Of a stretch of DNA of 64,000 bases, positions 11,835 to 25,256 are shown piece after piece (within the stretch, counting starts at the first letter, position 1; each line of letters opens with the position of its first letter). The notes beneath the pieces were generated by a model. The model saw nothing but the letters and a program-made list of their open reading frames with translations, searched no databases and was not told the origin of the DNA. Location of the stretch: the NCBI GenBank assembly GCA_000181795.3, contig CM012953.1:6992034-7056033 (forward strand), written 5' to 3'. The stretch is from Trichinella spiralis. Taxonomy: Eukaryota; Nematoda; Enoplea; Trichinellida; Trichinellidae. Both the position numbers and the translations under genes were made by a program.

Positions 11835-14800
11835 TTATCGTATACCAGAGGAACGACTGTTGACCAAATCCGCGATAACATGCTCTTCAGACAGGGTGCT
11901 CAGGTCGCCGAAGCTGGTCGTGTTGCCGCCGGCCACATCGCGCAACACACGCCTCAAAATTTTCCCAGAACGCGTTTTTGGCAAACTTTCGGCTTGTTGG
12001 AACACTTCGGGTGTGGCCACCGGACCAATCTGATTGCGCACGGTCTGCTTGATGTCCAACACCAGTTCGGCGGTGAACGCGTAATCCTGAACATCCAAAA
12101 AAAAGCCAAATTTCGCGAAATAAAATATTAATTATTATATTATTTAAAAATCCAAAAACAACAACAATACCACCGACCTTCTTCAACGTGACGAAACAGT
12201 ACGGAATTTGACCTTTCACTGGATCCGGTGCACAAACCACGGCCGCTTCTGCAACCGCAGGGTGCGATACGACGGCGTTTTCAATTTCCGCACTCGAAAG
12301 CAAATGTCCGGACACGTTCATCATGTCATCAATACGACCGGTGATCCAATAATAACCATCTTCATCCCTGGTGCAGCCTTAAATTTGAAAATAATGGAAA
12401 AAAAACAAAATTAACGAAATATCTACCACGAAAGCTTGCTGGAAAAAAAGATTTGATTTGCAGAGAGAATTATTTATTATTAATAAAGTTCATTTTATAA
12501 ATATGTGGAATATTTTTCGGATGAAAATTTCGTTGGATATGATGATGGTGAAAAAAAGAAAAATTCACACTTACCATCACCGGTGCAAAAATAACCTGGA
12601 ACGGCAAAGTAAGTGTCCACGTAGCGATCATGATTTCCATACAAAGAACGCGCAATACCTGGCCACGGCGCTGAGAAAGCCTGATTGAAAATTTTGTAAA
12701 TTAATAAATAAATAAACAAAAAAAGCATTAAATGCTGACCAGTTGCCCTTCACCAGGTCCAACTATTTCTTGACCGTCGTGATTCAACAGAACTGGCTTG
12801 ACGCCGAAAAATGGAAACGAAGCAGAGCCAGGCTTCATGTTCGTGCATCCCGGAAGCGGTGTCAAAACATGACCACCCTAGTGGAAAACAATTAAACCGA
12901 ATAAATAGATGGAAAATTTGCTGTCTCAAATTTATTGTTAAACTATCTACTTTTCAAAAATCATACCCATCAACAACAAACAAACTGTCAATTAACTAAC
13001 CGTTTCCGTTTGCCAGTAGGTGTCGACAATGGCGCAACGGGATTTTCCCACCACTTTGTAATACCACTGCCAGACTTCGGGATTGATCGGCTCACCGACA
13101 CTGCCCAACACTTCAAGTCGATCCAGTCGACATCGTTCCACATAAGATGAACCAAATTTCATCAAATGTCTTATGGCAGTGGGAGCGGTGTAAAATTTGC
13201 TCACACCATATTTATCGACAACATCCCAATAACGACTAGGCTCTGGATAATATGGCACACCTTCGAACTGAAAAGTTTGAAATTGATCACTTGTTGTTCA
13301 TTTTCGTCTATTTTTAAAAGAAAAACAAAATTTCACATTCCAAATAATAAACAACAAATACTGAAAAGCGCACAGACAACCGCCAATAAATTTCCGCTCA
13401 CCATGACCACGGTTGAACCATTGGCCAGGGGACCGTACACTACGTAGCTGTGTCCAGTAATCCAGCCAATATCGGCCGTACAAAAGTAGACGTCATCGTC
13501 CTGATAGTCAAATACATATCGAAATGTCGTGTAAACATACAGCAAATAGCCAGCTTGCGTGTGAACAACCCCCTTCGGTACGCCAGTGGAACCGCTGCAA
13601 ATATAAATTATACAAAAATTACAATATTTGCAAGTTGGAAATGGTTGAAACAAAACGACAACAACAACTACTACTACTACTACGTGCTATATTTGAAAAA
13701 AAAATATATATACATCAAATATGCATACCTCGTGTATAAAATAAACAATGGATCCTCACTGTCCATCCATTCGGATTCGCAGTTTTCATCGGCAGCAGAC
13801 ATCTCCTCGTCAAACCAACAATTCTGCACTTGCTAAAAATATGCAAATCAAAAACAATACAACTAAAAGAAAAGCACATTTATGCAGTAGAATTCTTTCA
13901 ACTCTACCAGTTTGCTTTTGCAATCTTGTTGCGTTGAAGGAAAGCCGGTGTAATTGTCCGCCAAATGCCGCACAATAATTCGATGTTTCACGATTACATT
14001 TCTTTGAAAATGCAAAACAAAAAGAAAAAAAATTACTAAACTTCACCTTTTGTTTGAATTTTGAAAAATTCTTATTTGCATAAGTATATATAATTTGTTT
14101 CAATTGTGATGTGAAATTTTCATTTCTTTCTTTCGTATTTGTTCGTTAAAATGGACAATGGAAAGTCACCTCAATTATCCAATCAATTAATTGACTGACT
14201 CCAAATTATTAATTTTAACAATTTCAATTTTCAACTGTCAAAAGAGGACCACTTTATCCGCATTGCGATTCAACAATGAATGAAGCACATTAATGAAGCG
14301 AAAGCGACAATCAAAACAACAAATGTGCTCGCATATCTGCGAAATAAATATTGCTGCTTATCTCACAAATCAAAATAGCTGCTTTTCAAGTGAGTAGGAT
14401 TTTAGTTTTTCATAAAGTTTACGACAACATATTTACTCATGCCGATAAATTGTCCACAGTTATTGATTAAATTGATCTGATCAATAAAACTCTCCATAAT
14501 TCAATTCATTCTACTAAAATTTCAATATAATTGAGATTTATTTATGCACGTAAAGTATATCGTTCATTGACTGTGGCAATATGAATTTCAGTTTCAGCTT
14601 CATCCATTCATTCATCTCAACCAACTTTGGAAAAAGTGAAATTATAAAAATTATAATTTTACGCATATCATGGAACATCGCAGTGAATTGAAAGTAAATT
14701 ATTGTCATTCTAGTTCAAATCTTTCTCCCAGGCGACAATGAGAACTTTCACGATCGATTACTTACTTCTACATCTTCATTAAATTGCCCATTCTCGAAAA

Positions 14801-16004
14801 CAACATTCTGTTTTTCACTAATTCTACCACCATTTTCGACATTACCCAATGTTTACAGAAAATCCTTTTCATATGGAACATTTTCAAAACCTCATAATGA
14901 AAAATAATAACCAAACCTCACATGGCGATATCTGTCTAATTGGTGATTCATCTGTAACTGATTTTGAATGTTCTGTTCAACAGACCAGCTCAAAGTTTGC
15001 AACTCTATTTCACATGCCAACTTTATTGTGCACAAATTATTGTTAAATTGTGATTCATGGAACAAATGTTAAAAACCAGTAACAACAACAACAACAACAA
15101 ACAAACATACATACCTCTTTTCACATATAGAAATAGCTTGATCAGTGATCTGTTTCAAAAGAATCGGTTTCTTGCCCCTGTAGCTGCCGTCAGCGGTAAT
15201 CACAACTTCCGCCTTTGCATCAACAATTCGTTGAGCAAGAGCTTGGGCTGAATATCCGCCAAACTAAATATGAAAAATAACAATTAGCAACTTTAGAAAA
15301 AAATTTTTCAAGCCAAAATAATAAGAATACCACTGTAGAGTGGACAGCGCCAATTCTTGCACAAGCCAACATTGCAATGGGTAATTCCAATATCATCGGC
15401 AAATAAATAATCACTCGGTCGCCCTTCTTCACACCTGAAGTAATTTTTTCAAAAATTCGATCACCTCATTTCAACTATTTCAAAACAAAATCCAAACCTT
15501 TCCGCTTCAAAACATTTGCAAATTTGCAAACCAATTTCAACAATTCTCTGTAAGTCAGCTTCATGCTAACACCGGGCTCATTGCCTTCCCTGAAATTATT
15601 GCAAAAATGGTAAAAACCAATTCTCTTCTACAATCGAGCAATGACGCTTGTTACCAGTAAAATGCAACTTTGTCGCCAAGCTGTCTAGAAATATTTCGAT
15701 CCAAACAATTGTAACAAACGTTCAACGACGCGTTCGGCATCCAGCGCACATAAACGGGTCCTTTTCGACGGTCAAAATTGTAGTCCAGAAAACATCCCGT
15801 CTCCCATTTTTTGAAAAAGGTGAGCTCATTGGCAAAAGATGTCCAAAATGCTTCCGGATCCTTCACCGACTGTGAGTACATTTCCAAATAGTTGGAAAAA
15901 GAACTACAATGGGCTTTTTCACTCAAATGCGGTGGCGGCAAAATTGCCTGCTCGTCCTCTTCAGAGTCAATTGAAAATGTCGCCATACGAACGTTGTCTG
16001 ACAT
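11835..16004 (-). CDS. acs: acetyl-CoA synthetase (ACSS2/AcsA type), about 12 exons
   Basis: This AMP-forming enzyme makes acetyl-CoA from acetate, CoA and ATP. Reading the minus strand from 16004: [10 protein letters not shown]; a conserved N-terminal block ([26 protein letters not shown] near 15655); [11 protein letters not shown] (15430-15400); the P-loop [13 protein letters not shown] (13595-13555); [22 protein letters not shown] (13020-13000); the hinge [16 protein letters not shown] (12340-12300); and near 11960 the catalytic lysine in [11 protein letters not shown]. The stop is at 11835. Approximate exons: 16004-15653, 15592-15498, 15436-15331, 15264-15114, 14000-13915, 13834-13729, 13594-13403, 13268-13002, 12878-12740, 12680-12575, 12378-12177, 12086-11835. 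One intron (about 14.0-15.1 kb) exceeds 1 kb. I chose the ATG at 16004 because a TTTGTTCAG site lies 14 bases before it and the upstream in-frame sequence is not conserved. The cytosolic/nuclear ACSS2 form is more likely than the mitochondrial ACSS1, since no presequence is seen. Confidence 0.93.
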
Positions 16005-16018
16005 TGCAACTGGTAAAA

Positions 16019-16027
16019 CTGAACAAA
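16019..16027 (-). promoter_or_regulatory. candidate trans-splice (or 5'-UTR) acceptor of ACS
   Basis: The minus strand reads TTTGTTCAG, ending 14 bases before the chosen ATG (16004). No upstream coding exon is recognisable, so the site may accept a spliced leader or a 5'-UTR exon. Confidence 0.45.
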
Positions 16028-16090
16028 ACGAACACATTAACTCAACGTTCAATTATGCTCATTTAATTTTCGCGCATCGACGAAAATTAT

Positions 16091-16120
16091 CGCTCAAGCA
16101 TACAACCGTATGCTTGAGCG
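16091..16120. repeat. perfect 13-bp inverted repeat with 4-base loop
   Basis: CGCTCAAGCATAC, loop AACC, then GTATGCTTGAGCG. The two arms are exact complements. The hairpin lies 87-116 bases upstream of the ACS ATG, beyond the candidate acceptor, so it is in the promoter or outron. Confidence 0.9.
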
Positions 16121-19100
16121 TACCACCGGCTGGGATAAACAGTTGTCTGAATAAGAATGCAAAACAAGCTGTCACACTGAACAGAACAAAATGACCAACG
16201 CAGACAAAATAAAAAGGCACGGCATTTTAGTATGGAACATTTTTCACCGAATGCTACAGTATTTAAAAAAATAACCTGACTATCTGATCAATTGATATTA
16301 CTGTAAATAGATGACAACTCAGTTGTACTGGTTTACATGCAATCCGACTGCAATAGAACTGCGCTAAGTAGAGAAAATCAGGTAACCGGAACACTAAAAA
16401 GTAAACCAAAGCAGTGGAAAATTTGGAATGAATGCAACTGACTAATCAACCGATGGTTGTGATCTTCTTCCGCAATCGATTTATTCTAAAATTCTCTAAG
16501 GGGGTCGAGAAGAAAACTGATTCATTAAGGAAAGAATTGTATTGTTTTTCTTTTTTGTTAATTTATCAACTGAAATAACCGTGCGAGATCACTTTGCGAT
16601 GATGATTGTGAACATGAATTATCTATCAATCACACTGTCACAGGCAACATTTCAAAGTAAAGAATCAAGTTTAGAGTAACAGTGATTTGCAATGCATAAC
16701 AGACATGCCAGTGCAGTGCTGACTTACGAACATTCAAAGTTAACTAACGATCAACCAATTCAATCAACATTCCCATTTAAATGTTCATATCTTAGATGCT
16801 ATCAGCGTTAGTAAATAAACGAACGGCCCGAAATATTTATATATTGATTAACAGCCATTTCAGAAGACGTCTGTTGTCAACATACTTACGGCGCTTCATT
16901 GCTAGCGCTGAATTGGTCTACTCAAGAATCAAGTGACATACAATCGAATACAGTACTGATGTAGAGATAATTAAGATTGAATTGATATTTTTTCTTTTCC
17001 ACCGAAAATGTAATGAGCATTTTTCAGTTTTTCGAATTTATTAGTATTTAAGCAAGAAATCAAATTTTAGAACAAAAATTCTTGTAATTTTGTTAAACAA
17101 AAGCAAAAATTACTGATACTACTACCGATACTAATAATTCATAAACAATAGCCATCTTCTTAGCAATATAGATAAAATAAAGAAAGTAGTCTAAATTATT
17201 AGAAATTGAAAAATAAAAAGAAAGAATTAATTCGGTTTTCAAGTCGAAATTGATTAATGATAATCAAAAAATCAAAGTTACGTCAGACAAAACTTTATAA
17301 ATAACAATTTATAGGACAAGCAAAATTTCAAAGTCACGATCAATAAGTAGATTAATAATGCTATATTAATCGGTTTGTTTAATTGACTGTTCAAGTTTAT
17401 GAATAAAATGAATTGAATGAAACTGCAACAGACGGAAAACAATTAATACTCTCTTGGATCTTTCGAGCACATCACAAATGGAACAGTTAACTCGTCGTTA
17501 ATCAATCTCTCTCTGTCTTTCTATTTTATTGCGTAAAGCAATTTAAATAATTTTACAATTTTTATTGTTTTATTCAAGTTTAAATTCAACCAGCATACAA
17601 CTCTTTCATTGATGAATAATATTAATATAATCATAATCATAATTAATTCATTATTTTTCAAGAGCACCCTTTCATTTTTATCAATGGGCAACTGAAAGAA
17701 AAGATAATAATAATAACAGATTAATCATTTGAATCGAAATAAAAATGCACCGTTCATTAATGTTCAATAATTTATCAGTTATTAAGTAAAATTGAAATCA
17801 AACACAATCAAATGTCAATCAAATAACACTTTACTGGTGTAAACATGACAGAGCACAACAAAAATCCAATTCAACGAAGTACTTTTTTTTCTAAACAAGC
17901 ACACAAAAGAGAAAACTGTGCCCAAAACTGTAATTGGTTTGGTTTACGCAGCTAATAACGAGCACGACGACGAACTCATCATCACAGCTGCACGCTCTTT
18001 CTTTTTAATAATAATAATATTTAATATGTATTTTCTTTTTTCGACGAGCCACCAAAGCGCTTATTCATGAAAAAAAGAAAGAATAGAACAAACAACACCG
18101 GTTGCACGTCGTGTGAAAAAATTTAAAGTTGGTCAGGCTATTATTATTATATGGATGGGATGCATGTTATATATACGTGGGAGGAAAAATCACAACAGCT
18201 CAGTATGGTGTATAGGTGAAAGAAGAAAGAAAGAGCGCTTAAATAATGTAGATATTAAAGTAAAACGACTAAACAAACAAATTTAACATCTAAGATGAAA
18301 ATCAACAAGCAGAAAAGAACAGTCCGAAAAGAAATACAATCAACCGATCAAAACGTACAGCAAGAGAGAAAAAGGGAGAGAGAGAGAGAAAGTAACGAAG
18401 GAACAATAAATAAATTTTCACGCATACATACATATTACATTCATACATACGAAGACAACATGTTATACATCCATTTATATTAGTGATAACACCGTGGGAA
18501 ATTTGAAAAAGAAAACAAAACATTAATATAAATAAATAGTAAACATTTTCTTTCAACAAAGTCCGCTTATAAAATTAATAAATAGAAAGATGGAAGAAGA
18601 AAAAGAAACACAAATTGAAGAAAATAATAACCGAAAGCTCGTAATCAGATGATCTGCTGTTTGTTCACACACATTTACGCAATAAGCGAGCTTGTTTTTT
18701 CACTTTCACAACCCGGTGTTGTAGTAGTATACTGCAGGCCGAAACGAACGAACGAACGAACAAAAAAACAAACAAACAAACAATCTTCGCCCACGACAAG
18801 TCTCATAGTTGAAAAAAAATAAAAATGCAAATTTAAATTAAAAAATTTTCTTCAAAACAACATAATTGGTGTGCGTGCATGAATGGAATGAGAAGGGTAT
18901 TTTCAATTTTTTTTAAATATACACATAAAAAACACTATCATCAGATGTGTTTTCTTCAAATAACGAATAAGAGAAAAGTTTTCACAAAAATAGAAAAACA
19001 AACGTAAATTATAATCAAGAAGAAGCTTGCTGTGAATTAGCGTGACGAAGCAACGAGCATCACGGGATCTGAGATGAGAACACATTTTTCACGACAACAA

Positions 19101-21454
19101 AAAAGAAATTCGAGCTCTCTACCAAGAAAAAGCATCGCTAACGACAAACAAACAAACAAACAAACAAAAACAAACAGAACAAATTATAATTAAATAATTT
19201 TCTTTCAACTGTTCCCTCTCAGCAGTTTTCGGACGTGGGTATGAAAAACTTTGCAATCAAGCCAACACACTACTATTACTACTACTGCTACCAACTGTTT
19301 TTGTTCAAATTTCAATTTAATTTTAATTAATTAATTAATTAATTAGTTGCAAACACAACTCTCTCGTCACTCACTCACCCACACTCTAGTGTCGACTTGG
19401 TCGGTGAATGGACTGATCGAATTTCAGCGCTGCTTCGAAACTATGTGATGGAAACATCCAATAGCCGCCGCAAACGTAAGAATGCACAGACACACAGTCG
19501 ATCGATTGATTTGATTGCATTTATGCAAAAGTGAATTTGAAAAAGTACTTTTACTCAGATTTTTCCTTAATTACAATATGAAGAAGAAAAAAATATCGAT
19601 TTGAATGCAGAAATGCAGAAAACGAAAAAAAACCTTTTAACTGAGCAAGAGAGGATGGGAGGGTTTGGGAGGTAAGGGAGGGGGTCAGGGGTAGGGTAGG
19701 GTGAAGGGAAGAGGAGGCGACCAACGAACGGCACTGCCGACCAGTCGCCGGTTGCCGCAGGAGATGAGTTTCTTTCGTTGCTTAAAAATATGAAAAAAAG
19801 AAAAGAAAACAAACAAACAAACAAACAACAAAAAACGTAAACGATGTAGTAGGTTAGTTAAAAGAAAAAAGAAAGGAAAATATACAGCGCTGAAAAAAAC
19901 CGATTTCTGCGGTGGATGATCACCACCAGTGCCTGCGCTTGGGCAAGCAGAGAATCTGTTTTTAAGCACAATGACAGTTTCCCAGTTAGAGCAATGAAAA
20001 ATAGTTGGAGATGAAAAAGGTCTTATCCATCACCTCCACCTCGTTCTCACTGCAGGCATGCGGGGAAATTTTGTTGTTCCTCATTCACATTATGCGTACG
20101 TAAAGTTTGAAAAGTGCAGGAAGACTTACTGCTTGTTTGTTGGTTAAAGCCGGGTTTCAAACTTCTGGCTTGTAAGCTTGAGAATTAGAGAGAGGAAAGC
20201 TCTTTTCATTGAGAAGAAAACAACGTGTAAAAAATAATAGCACTGACAAAGCGTATTAACTGAAGAAGAACAGTATTATCGTATCTTCTAATTGTAAAAC
20301 AAAGAAAAATCTACCAACAGCTCCGAAGGAAAAGAAAAGCCCAACTACAATATATTACTAAGTAAAATTTAAAAAAATATTAGAAAAAGAAAAGAGATAG
20401 ATATGTATGAGCACCACACGTCCGAAAGAAAGAGAGGGAGGTGGTAAACCCAAATTATATCCGTAAAAAAACAGAAAAAGAAAGGCAAAAAGTAAGAGTC
20501 TGCACAATGAATGACATCCTCTTTGAAAGTGTAAAACAAAAAAGGAAAAAACATATAATCTACAAAGGAGTAACAACCAATTATTTACACAATTGGTAAT
20601 AATAATAAGTAGAGGCAACGTTGGACTAGCAGAAAATAACGGCGGCATCTCTTCTGTATTTTGTTCCCAGATGACTTGCCGAACAGGCGAACATTGTATG
20701 TGAACAAAAACGGACTGACATGATTAATAATCATAATCATAATCATAATCATTGTCAGTACAACTGTAATGGAAGATATTGATGGGGCGCATGCAGAGAC
20801 AGACAATTCAAGAAGACACTGGCAAGCAAGCTAAACAAACAGCAGACAAACGAACGTCAACACTTTGTCACAAGTTCAGCTGCTTCTCTCTCTCTCTCTC
20901 AGTTTGTATGGGTGGGTGTATTGTGGATCTTTCCTTTTTTTCACAGATATTTCAAATTTTGCTTTAACAAAATTTTTCAAGAAAAAAATTCCACCATCTA
21001 CCGACAACGCGGTTTGAAGTAGAAATTTTCATCACAAAAGGGAAGGGAAAAAATAACGTCATCATCTCTCATCACAGTAATAATATAAGAACAGCAAAAG
21101 AGTGGAGTGGAGTTAAAATTTAAAAATGAAAAGAGAAAAAAAAATCAATCACAACAGTGTGCAAAGGCAACAACGAAAAACGAAGCTAATAAAACAAATA
21201 CAAACAAAAAACATCAAACTGCAAAAAAACTGTATCTATAAAAGAAAAATTTTTGTAAATAGTTTTTCTTTTGAAATAATAACGAGAATAATAATAAATA
21301 CGCACCATTATTGAATTATTAATAATAATAATTATTATTATTATTACTGGCGTGTCGCTGCTGCTACTGCTACTGCTACTACTAACTACTATTTTGTAAT
21401 TATTATTATTAATATTAGTTTGTTGCTGTTGTGGGTTGTAGTTCAGCTCTTCTG
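16121..21454. other. long non-coding tract rich in simple repeats; probable ncl-1 3' UTR and flank
   Basis: Over 5 kb contains no exon-like frame on either strand. It holds (AAAC)n at 18763-18783, 19145-19175 and 19808-19828, an (AACG)4 run near 18741-18760, AG-rich runs (18365-18390), (TTAA)n near 19320-19345 and ATAATC repeats (20727-20750). Purines, mainly A, dominate the plus strand, so a minus-strand transcript would be T-rich, like the introns of proven genes here. That is compatible with a long 3' UTR of the ncl-1/brat gene. The short ORFs in it (18295, 19567, 20358 and others) are low-complexity shadows. Confidence 0.5.
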
Positions 21455-24400
21455 CTACATAATCAACGAAGACACTTGCAAATAGCGGTAGATGTAGAGA
21501 CGGTAGTCTTTGCTGGCCAGCACGACCGAGCCGTCGTCGAGCAGCGCAACGTCGAAACACTGGGCGTGCTTCACCTTGGATTCCAGCGCATTGATCAACA
21601 TGCCGTCCTGTTGGAATACGGTCAGATTGAAGTTGTTGTGGTTGTCGGCGACGACCACTTCCCCCAGCTGGTTGATGCCCACACCAATCGGATAATTGGT
21701 CAAGCCTTCACCGCCAATTTGGCGCAAATAGGCGCCTTCGTAGTTGAACACTTTGACACTGTGGGCCCGGTTGTCCGAGACGAAAATCTCCTGCCGGTCG
21801 TTGGTGACCACACCGTTGGGAAATTCCAAATATTTCGAACAGCCGAATTTGACCAACACGTTGCCGACCATGTCGAATATGATCACGCGCATCACTTTGC
21901 ACTCGACCACGACAATACGACCCTTGTAGTCGACCGTCACACCGCGAGGGTGTTGCAAGATGTTGGCGCCAAATTTTCGAATAAACTGTCCATACTGATT
22001 GTAGACTTGGATCTGATGCGTCGGACTGCGCTCGGTGACAATTATATCCCCAGTGGCTCGATTGACGGCAACCCTGCGGCAAGACAATGATAAATATACA
22101 CCCACACATGCGCTATTGCTAACATGCCCTCAAGAAAAACAAACATACCTGTTCGGATAAAGCAGTTGACCATCCCGCTTGCCGCATTCGCCGAATTGGA
22201 ATTTGAACCGGCCGTCTTTGTCGAATATCTGTATACGATGGTTGTTGGTGTCGGCGACGATGATGTCGTTCAACGAGTTGACCGTGACGCCACTTGGTTC
22301 GGTAAACTGACCCTCGGCAACGCCGAACTCGCCAAATTTGCAATGGTAGATCATTTTGTGCCGTTTGATTTGAGATTTCGGGGGAAAAAACGACAACGGG
22401 GTGTTCATCAGTTTCGAGTTCAGCTCCATCACCGGATGAGAGCCGTTCTGATCACCGAGCGGCGACGGCGTGTACAAGCCGCTGTCGCTCAAAAAACCGG
22501 CGACGTGCTGATGCAACGAACCCAACGAGCCGGAATGGTGCTGCTGTTGTTGCTGTTGTTGTTGTTGTTGTTGTTGCTGTTGTTGTTGTTGTTGGTGATG
22601 ATGCTGCTGCTGGTGATGCTGCTGTTGTTGCTGCTGGTGGTGGTAGGCAACGTCGGCGACGGTCGGGGCACCAGTTGACCATTTTTCATAACCACCGTAA
22701 GTGTCGCCCAGAGCCGAATAAGGACCCAAGCTCTGCGACGAATCGCCGTACTGTTTGCTCTGCAGCAAGTTGGAATCGCTGAATGCATGCGGTGGCGTCG
22801 ACAACGCACCCCCGGCGGTCGACGGTCCTGTCGATCCGTTCAACAACGAGCCGCCGCCCAGGTGGGAGGAGACTCCAGTGACTTGGGCGCCGGATCCTGC
22901 GGACCCGGCCACGGCGCCGCCGCTGCCGTTCACCACCGGCAAGTAATGCGCAGCAGCGATGGACAATCCCAAACCTGGGCCGCCCGGTGCCGATCCATTC
23001 GGCTGGCAATACTGAGCGGCGGTAACCGACAACGTCGGCCTGGATATCGGCGCCAACCCACTTTTGCCCATGTACGAAAGATCCTGACCCTGACGTACAT
23101 AGCCGAACGTGTTCATAATTGCCAACCGTGAGCCTTGCACGTTGGGTACAAATTCCAAATCCGACTGCGAAAGCGCGTTCATATCCGGCGAATAGTTCAA
23201 CACAACGCCAATACGGTTCTCGAGCAGTTTTTTGAAAACCAACGTTTCCGTCGAATTCGTGTACTGCAGAAGACGGGAGGTGAACTCAATCGTGTGTGAC
23301 AACTTTTCCATCGTATGCTGCAATTTCTTATCCACTACATTCACACCCAACTGAAAAAAGTATTACATTATTTATTGAAATAAATAGAGCAAAAACACGC
23401 ACAACATCCAAACAAACAAACAAACAAACATACTTGCTTGCAATTGTACGCTTGTTCTAAATCTCGCATCGCTTGCTGGCGTTGTTCTTCGACCACTTGC
23501 TGAAGCAAATTGGCCGTTTCAATAATATCCTGTTGGGCTTTCTGATAGGACAGAAGCAACCGTTGGGTGGCATCTTCGGTCGCTTTCAAACTTTCCATCA
23601 ATTTCATCTGCTTATTTCTCGCCTCATCCAACAACTGCTGCATCACCTTTATCTAAAAATTAAAAAACAAAACAAAACAATATATGCATAGAGAACGAAA
23701 AATAAATGAATAAATAATATTATCACCTGTTGCCCGCTAACTTCACTCATCAGTTCAAAGTGATGCATGCCACGTGGGTGATCGCTGTTCAGACATTCAG
23801 AACAAATCGGCACGCTGCAGGATACGCAGAAATATTTCAACGGTTCACTGCGATGCTGCATACAGCGAACCACACGTTCCACTTCCGATGGGATTACGTC
23901 GCACAAATCGACAACACGGTGTCCTTCGAAACAGTGCATGTATTTGTGAGCCATAACACAATTTGCGCACAAATAATTCGTACAGTCGTAACAGTGCGCC
24001 AAAGCGGACATGTCTTTACTCTTGCATCCGGTACAATTTGTTTGCAATACCGACGTCGACGACGTTGACGGGGATGCTGATGACGACGGAGATGCTGCAT
24101 CAACAGATACAACCGTTGATGAGCTTGTGTTAATATTGTTACCAGTGCTGCTGTTGTTCACCGTCATATTATTAGTAGCAGATGTAGAAGCAGTAGTAGT
24201 AGCAGTAGCAGCGGTAGCAGTAGCAGTTGTAGTTGTAGTTGTAGTTGTGTTACTGTTATGAACCGAAGACAGAGACGCGGATTCATCAGTGCAACAGGAA
24301 CCAGACAGACTGCCTCCTCCTCCTACGGGACTTGTAGTGGTGTTCGACAGGGTGCTGCTGCTGCTGCTGGTGTTGGTGGTATTGGTGGTGATGGGCGTGG

Positions 24401-25256
24401 GGGTGGTCGACGACGCCTCAGTGCAAGAGCCGGCTCGCACTTGCAACTGTTCCAAAAGGTTGATCAACGCGTAATCGCTGAACAACGAATCCACACCCTG
24501 ATCAGCGCTGAACTGGGTTTCCAAGTTGCACTGAGGACAGAGCACCTTGCCGGGCGTGTCGACCAGCTTCTCCAGACAAGCTCGACAAAACGTGTGAAAG
24601 CAGGCCAAAACTTTCGGCTGGTCGTACAGTTCCGAACACAACGGGCAACGGGTCAAATGGGACGACAGAACTGCCGCATTGGCCGTCGTTTTCAACGTCA
24701 TCGCACCGACAGTGCCGTTGCAAGAAACGCTGCCACCGAGGCTCATCTCCAGACAACCGCTACCGGCTGCCGTCACACCGACGCTGCAGTACCGCAATGA
24801 CGAACTCCCACCACCAGCAACACCACAACCACTGCTGATCGTATTGACAGCCGTTGTGCAACAACTGCTCATACTGTTATTATTGTTGTTGTTGTTGCTC
24901 ATGGTGCAGCTGTTATTGCTGATTACATTGAGCGTAGAAAACTGTTGCTGCAATGAGGACGAGCTAGCAGAGGCGAACAAAGGAGGTGAGTCGTCGGTTC
25001 GGACCGGAGAAGACCGAACCAACGGTTCAAAGGTACGGTTCGCGGTGGAACAACTGTCCGAGTCGAGACCGCCGCTTTCAGTCGACGACATCTCGCCTTG
25101 GCCCGGTCGCCGACGGCTTTTACCACCTTTATTACAATTGGTAGTTTGGGGTTTTTTTCTTCTCTTCTTGCCCTTCCTCAGACTGGACAACCGATCCGGC
25201 TTCAAGTCCAAGCTAGCAGCACGCGGCCAAGCAATCAAGCTCAGCAACGCGTCCAC
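21455..25256 (-). CDS. ncl-1: TRIM-NHL protein, Brat/NCL-1 orthologue, 4 coding exons
   Basis: Brat/NCL-1 proteins are cytoplasmic RNA-binding translational repressors that limit ribosome biogenesis and growth. Exons 25256-23727, 23652-23434, 23350-22149 and 22073-21455 join in frame to about 1189 residues. Domains in order: basic Ser/Asn/Thr-rich N terminus; C3HC4 RING (CPLCSELYDQPKVLACFHTF, near 24645); poly-Ser/Thr linkers; B-box 1 (CTGCKSKDMSALAHCYDC, near 24030); B-box 2 (CMQHRSEPLKYFCVSC, near 23860); coiled coil (exon 2); a Gly/Ser/Gln-rich linker with a long polyQ run; and a six-repeat NHL propeller starting at QIKRHKMIYHCKFGEFG (near 22365). The propeller is almost identical in pattern to Drosophila Brat (DIIVTERSPTHQIQVYNQYG; LEFPNGVVTNDRQEIFVSDN). 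The start could instead be MSSTESGG (25092). The RING is present, whereas fly Brat lacks one as I recall. Further 5' exons are possible. Confidence 0.93.
22540..22645 (-). repeat. polyglutamine/histidine codon repeat in ncl-1
   Basis: CAA/CAG runs on the minus strand encode more than 30 Gln with His interruptions, between the coiled coil and the NHL propeller. Mixed CAA/CAG codons and CAC/CAT interruptions would limit slippage. Confidence 0.9.

Noticed and set aside
11342-16004. KAS and ACS as a nematode operon
   Set aside because: They are on the same strand with ACS upstream and a 0.5-kb gap, but I see no TTTCAG acceptor near the KAS ATG, so a shared transcript is not supported.
21431-22678. 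Plus-strand open frames opposite ncl-1, including poly-Leu runs
   Set aside because: They are antisense readings of the NHL domain and the polyQ tract.
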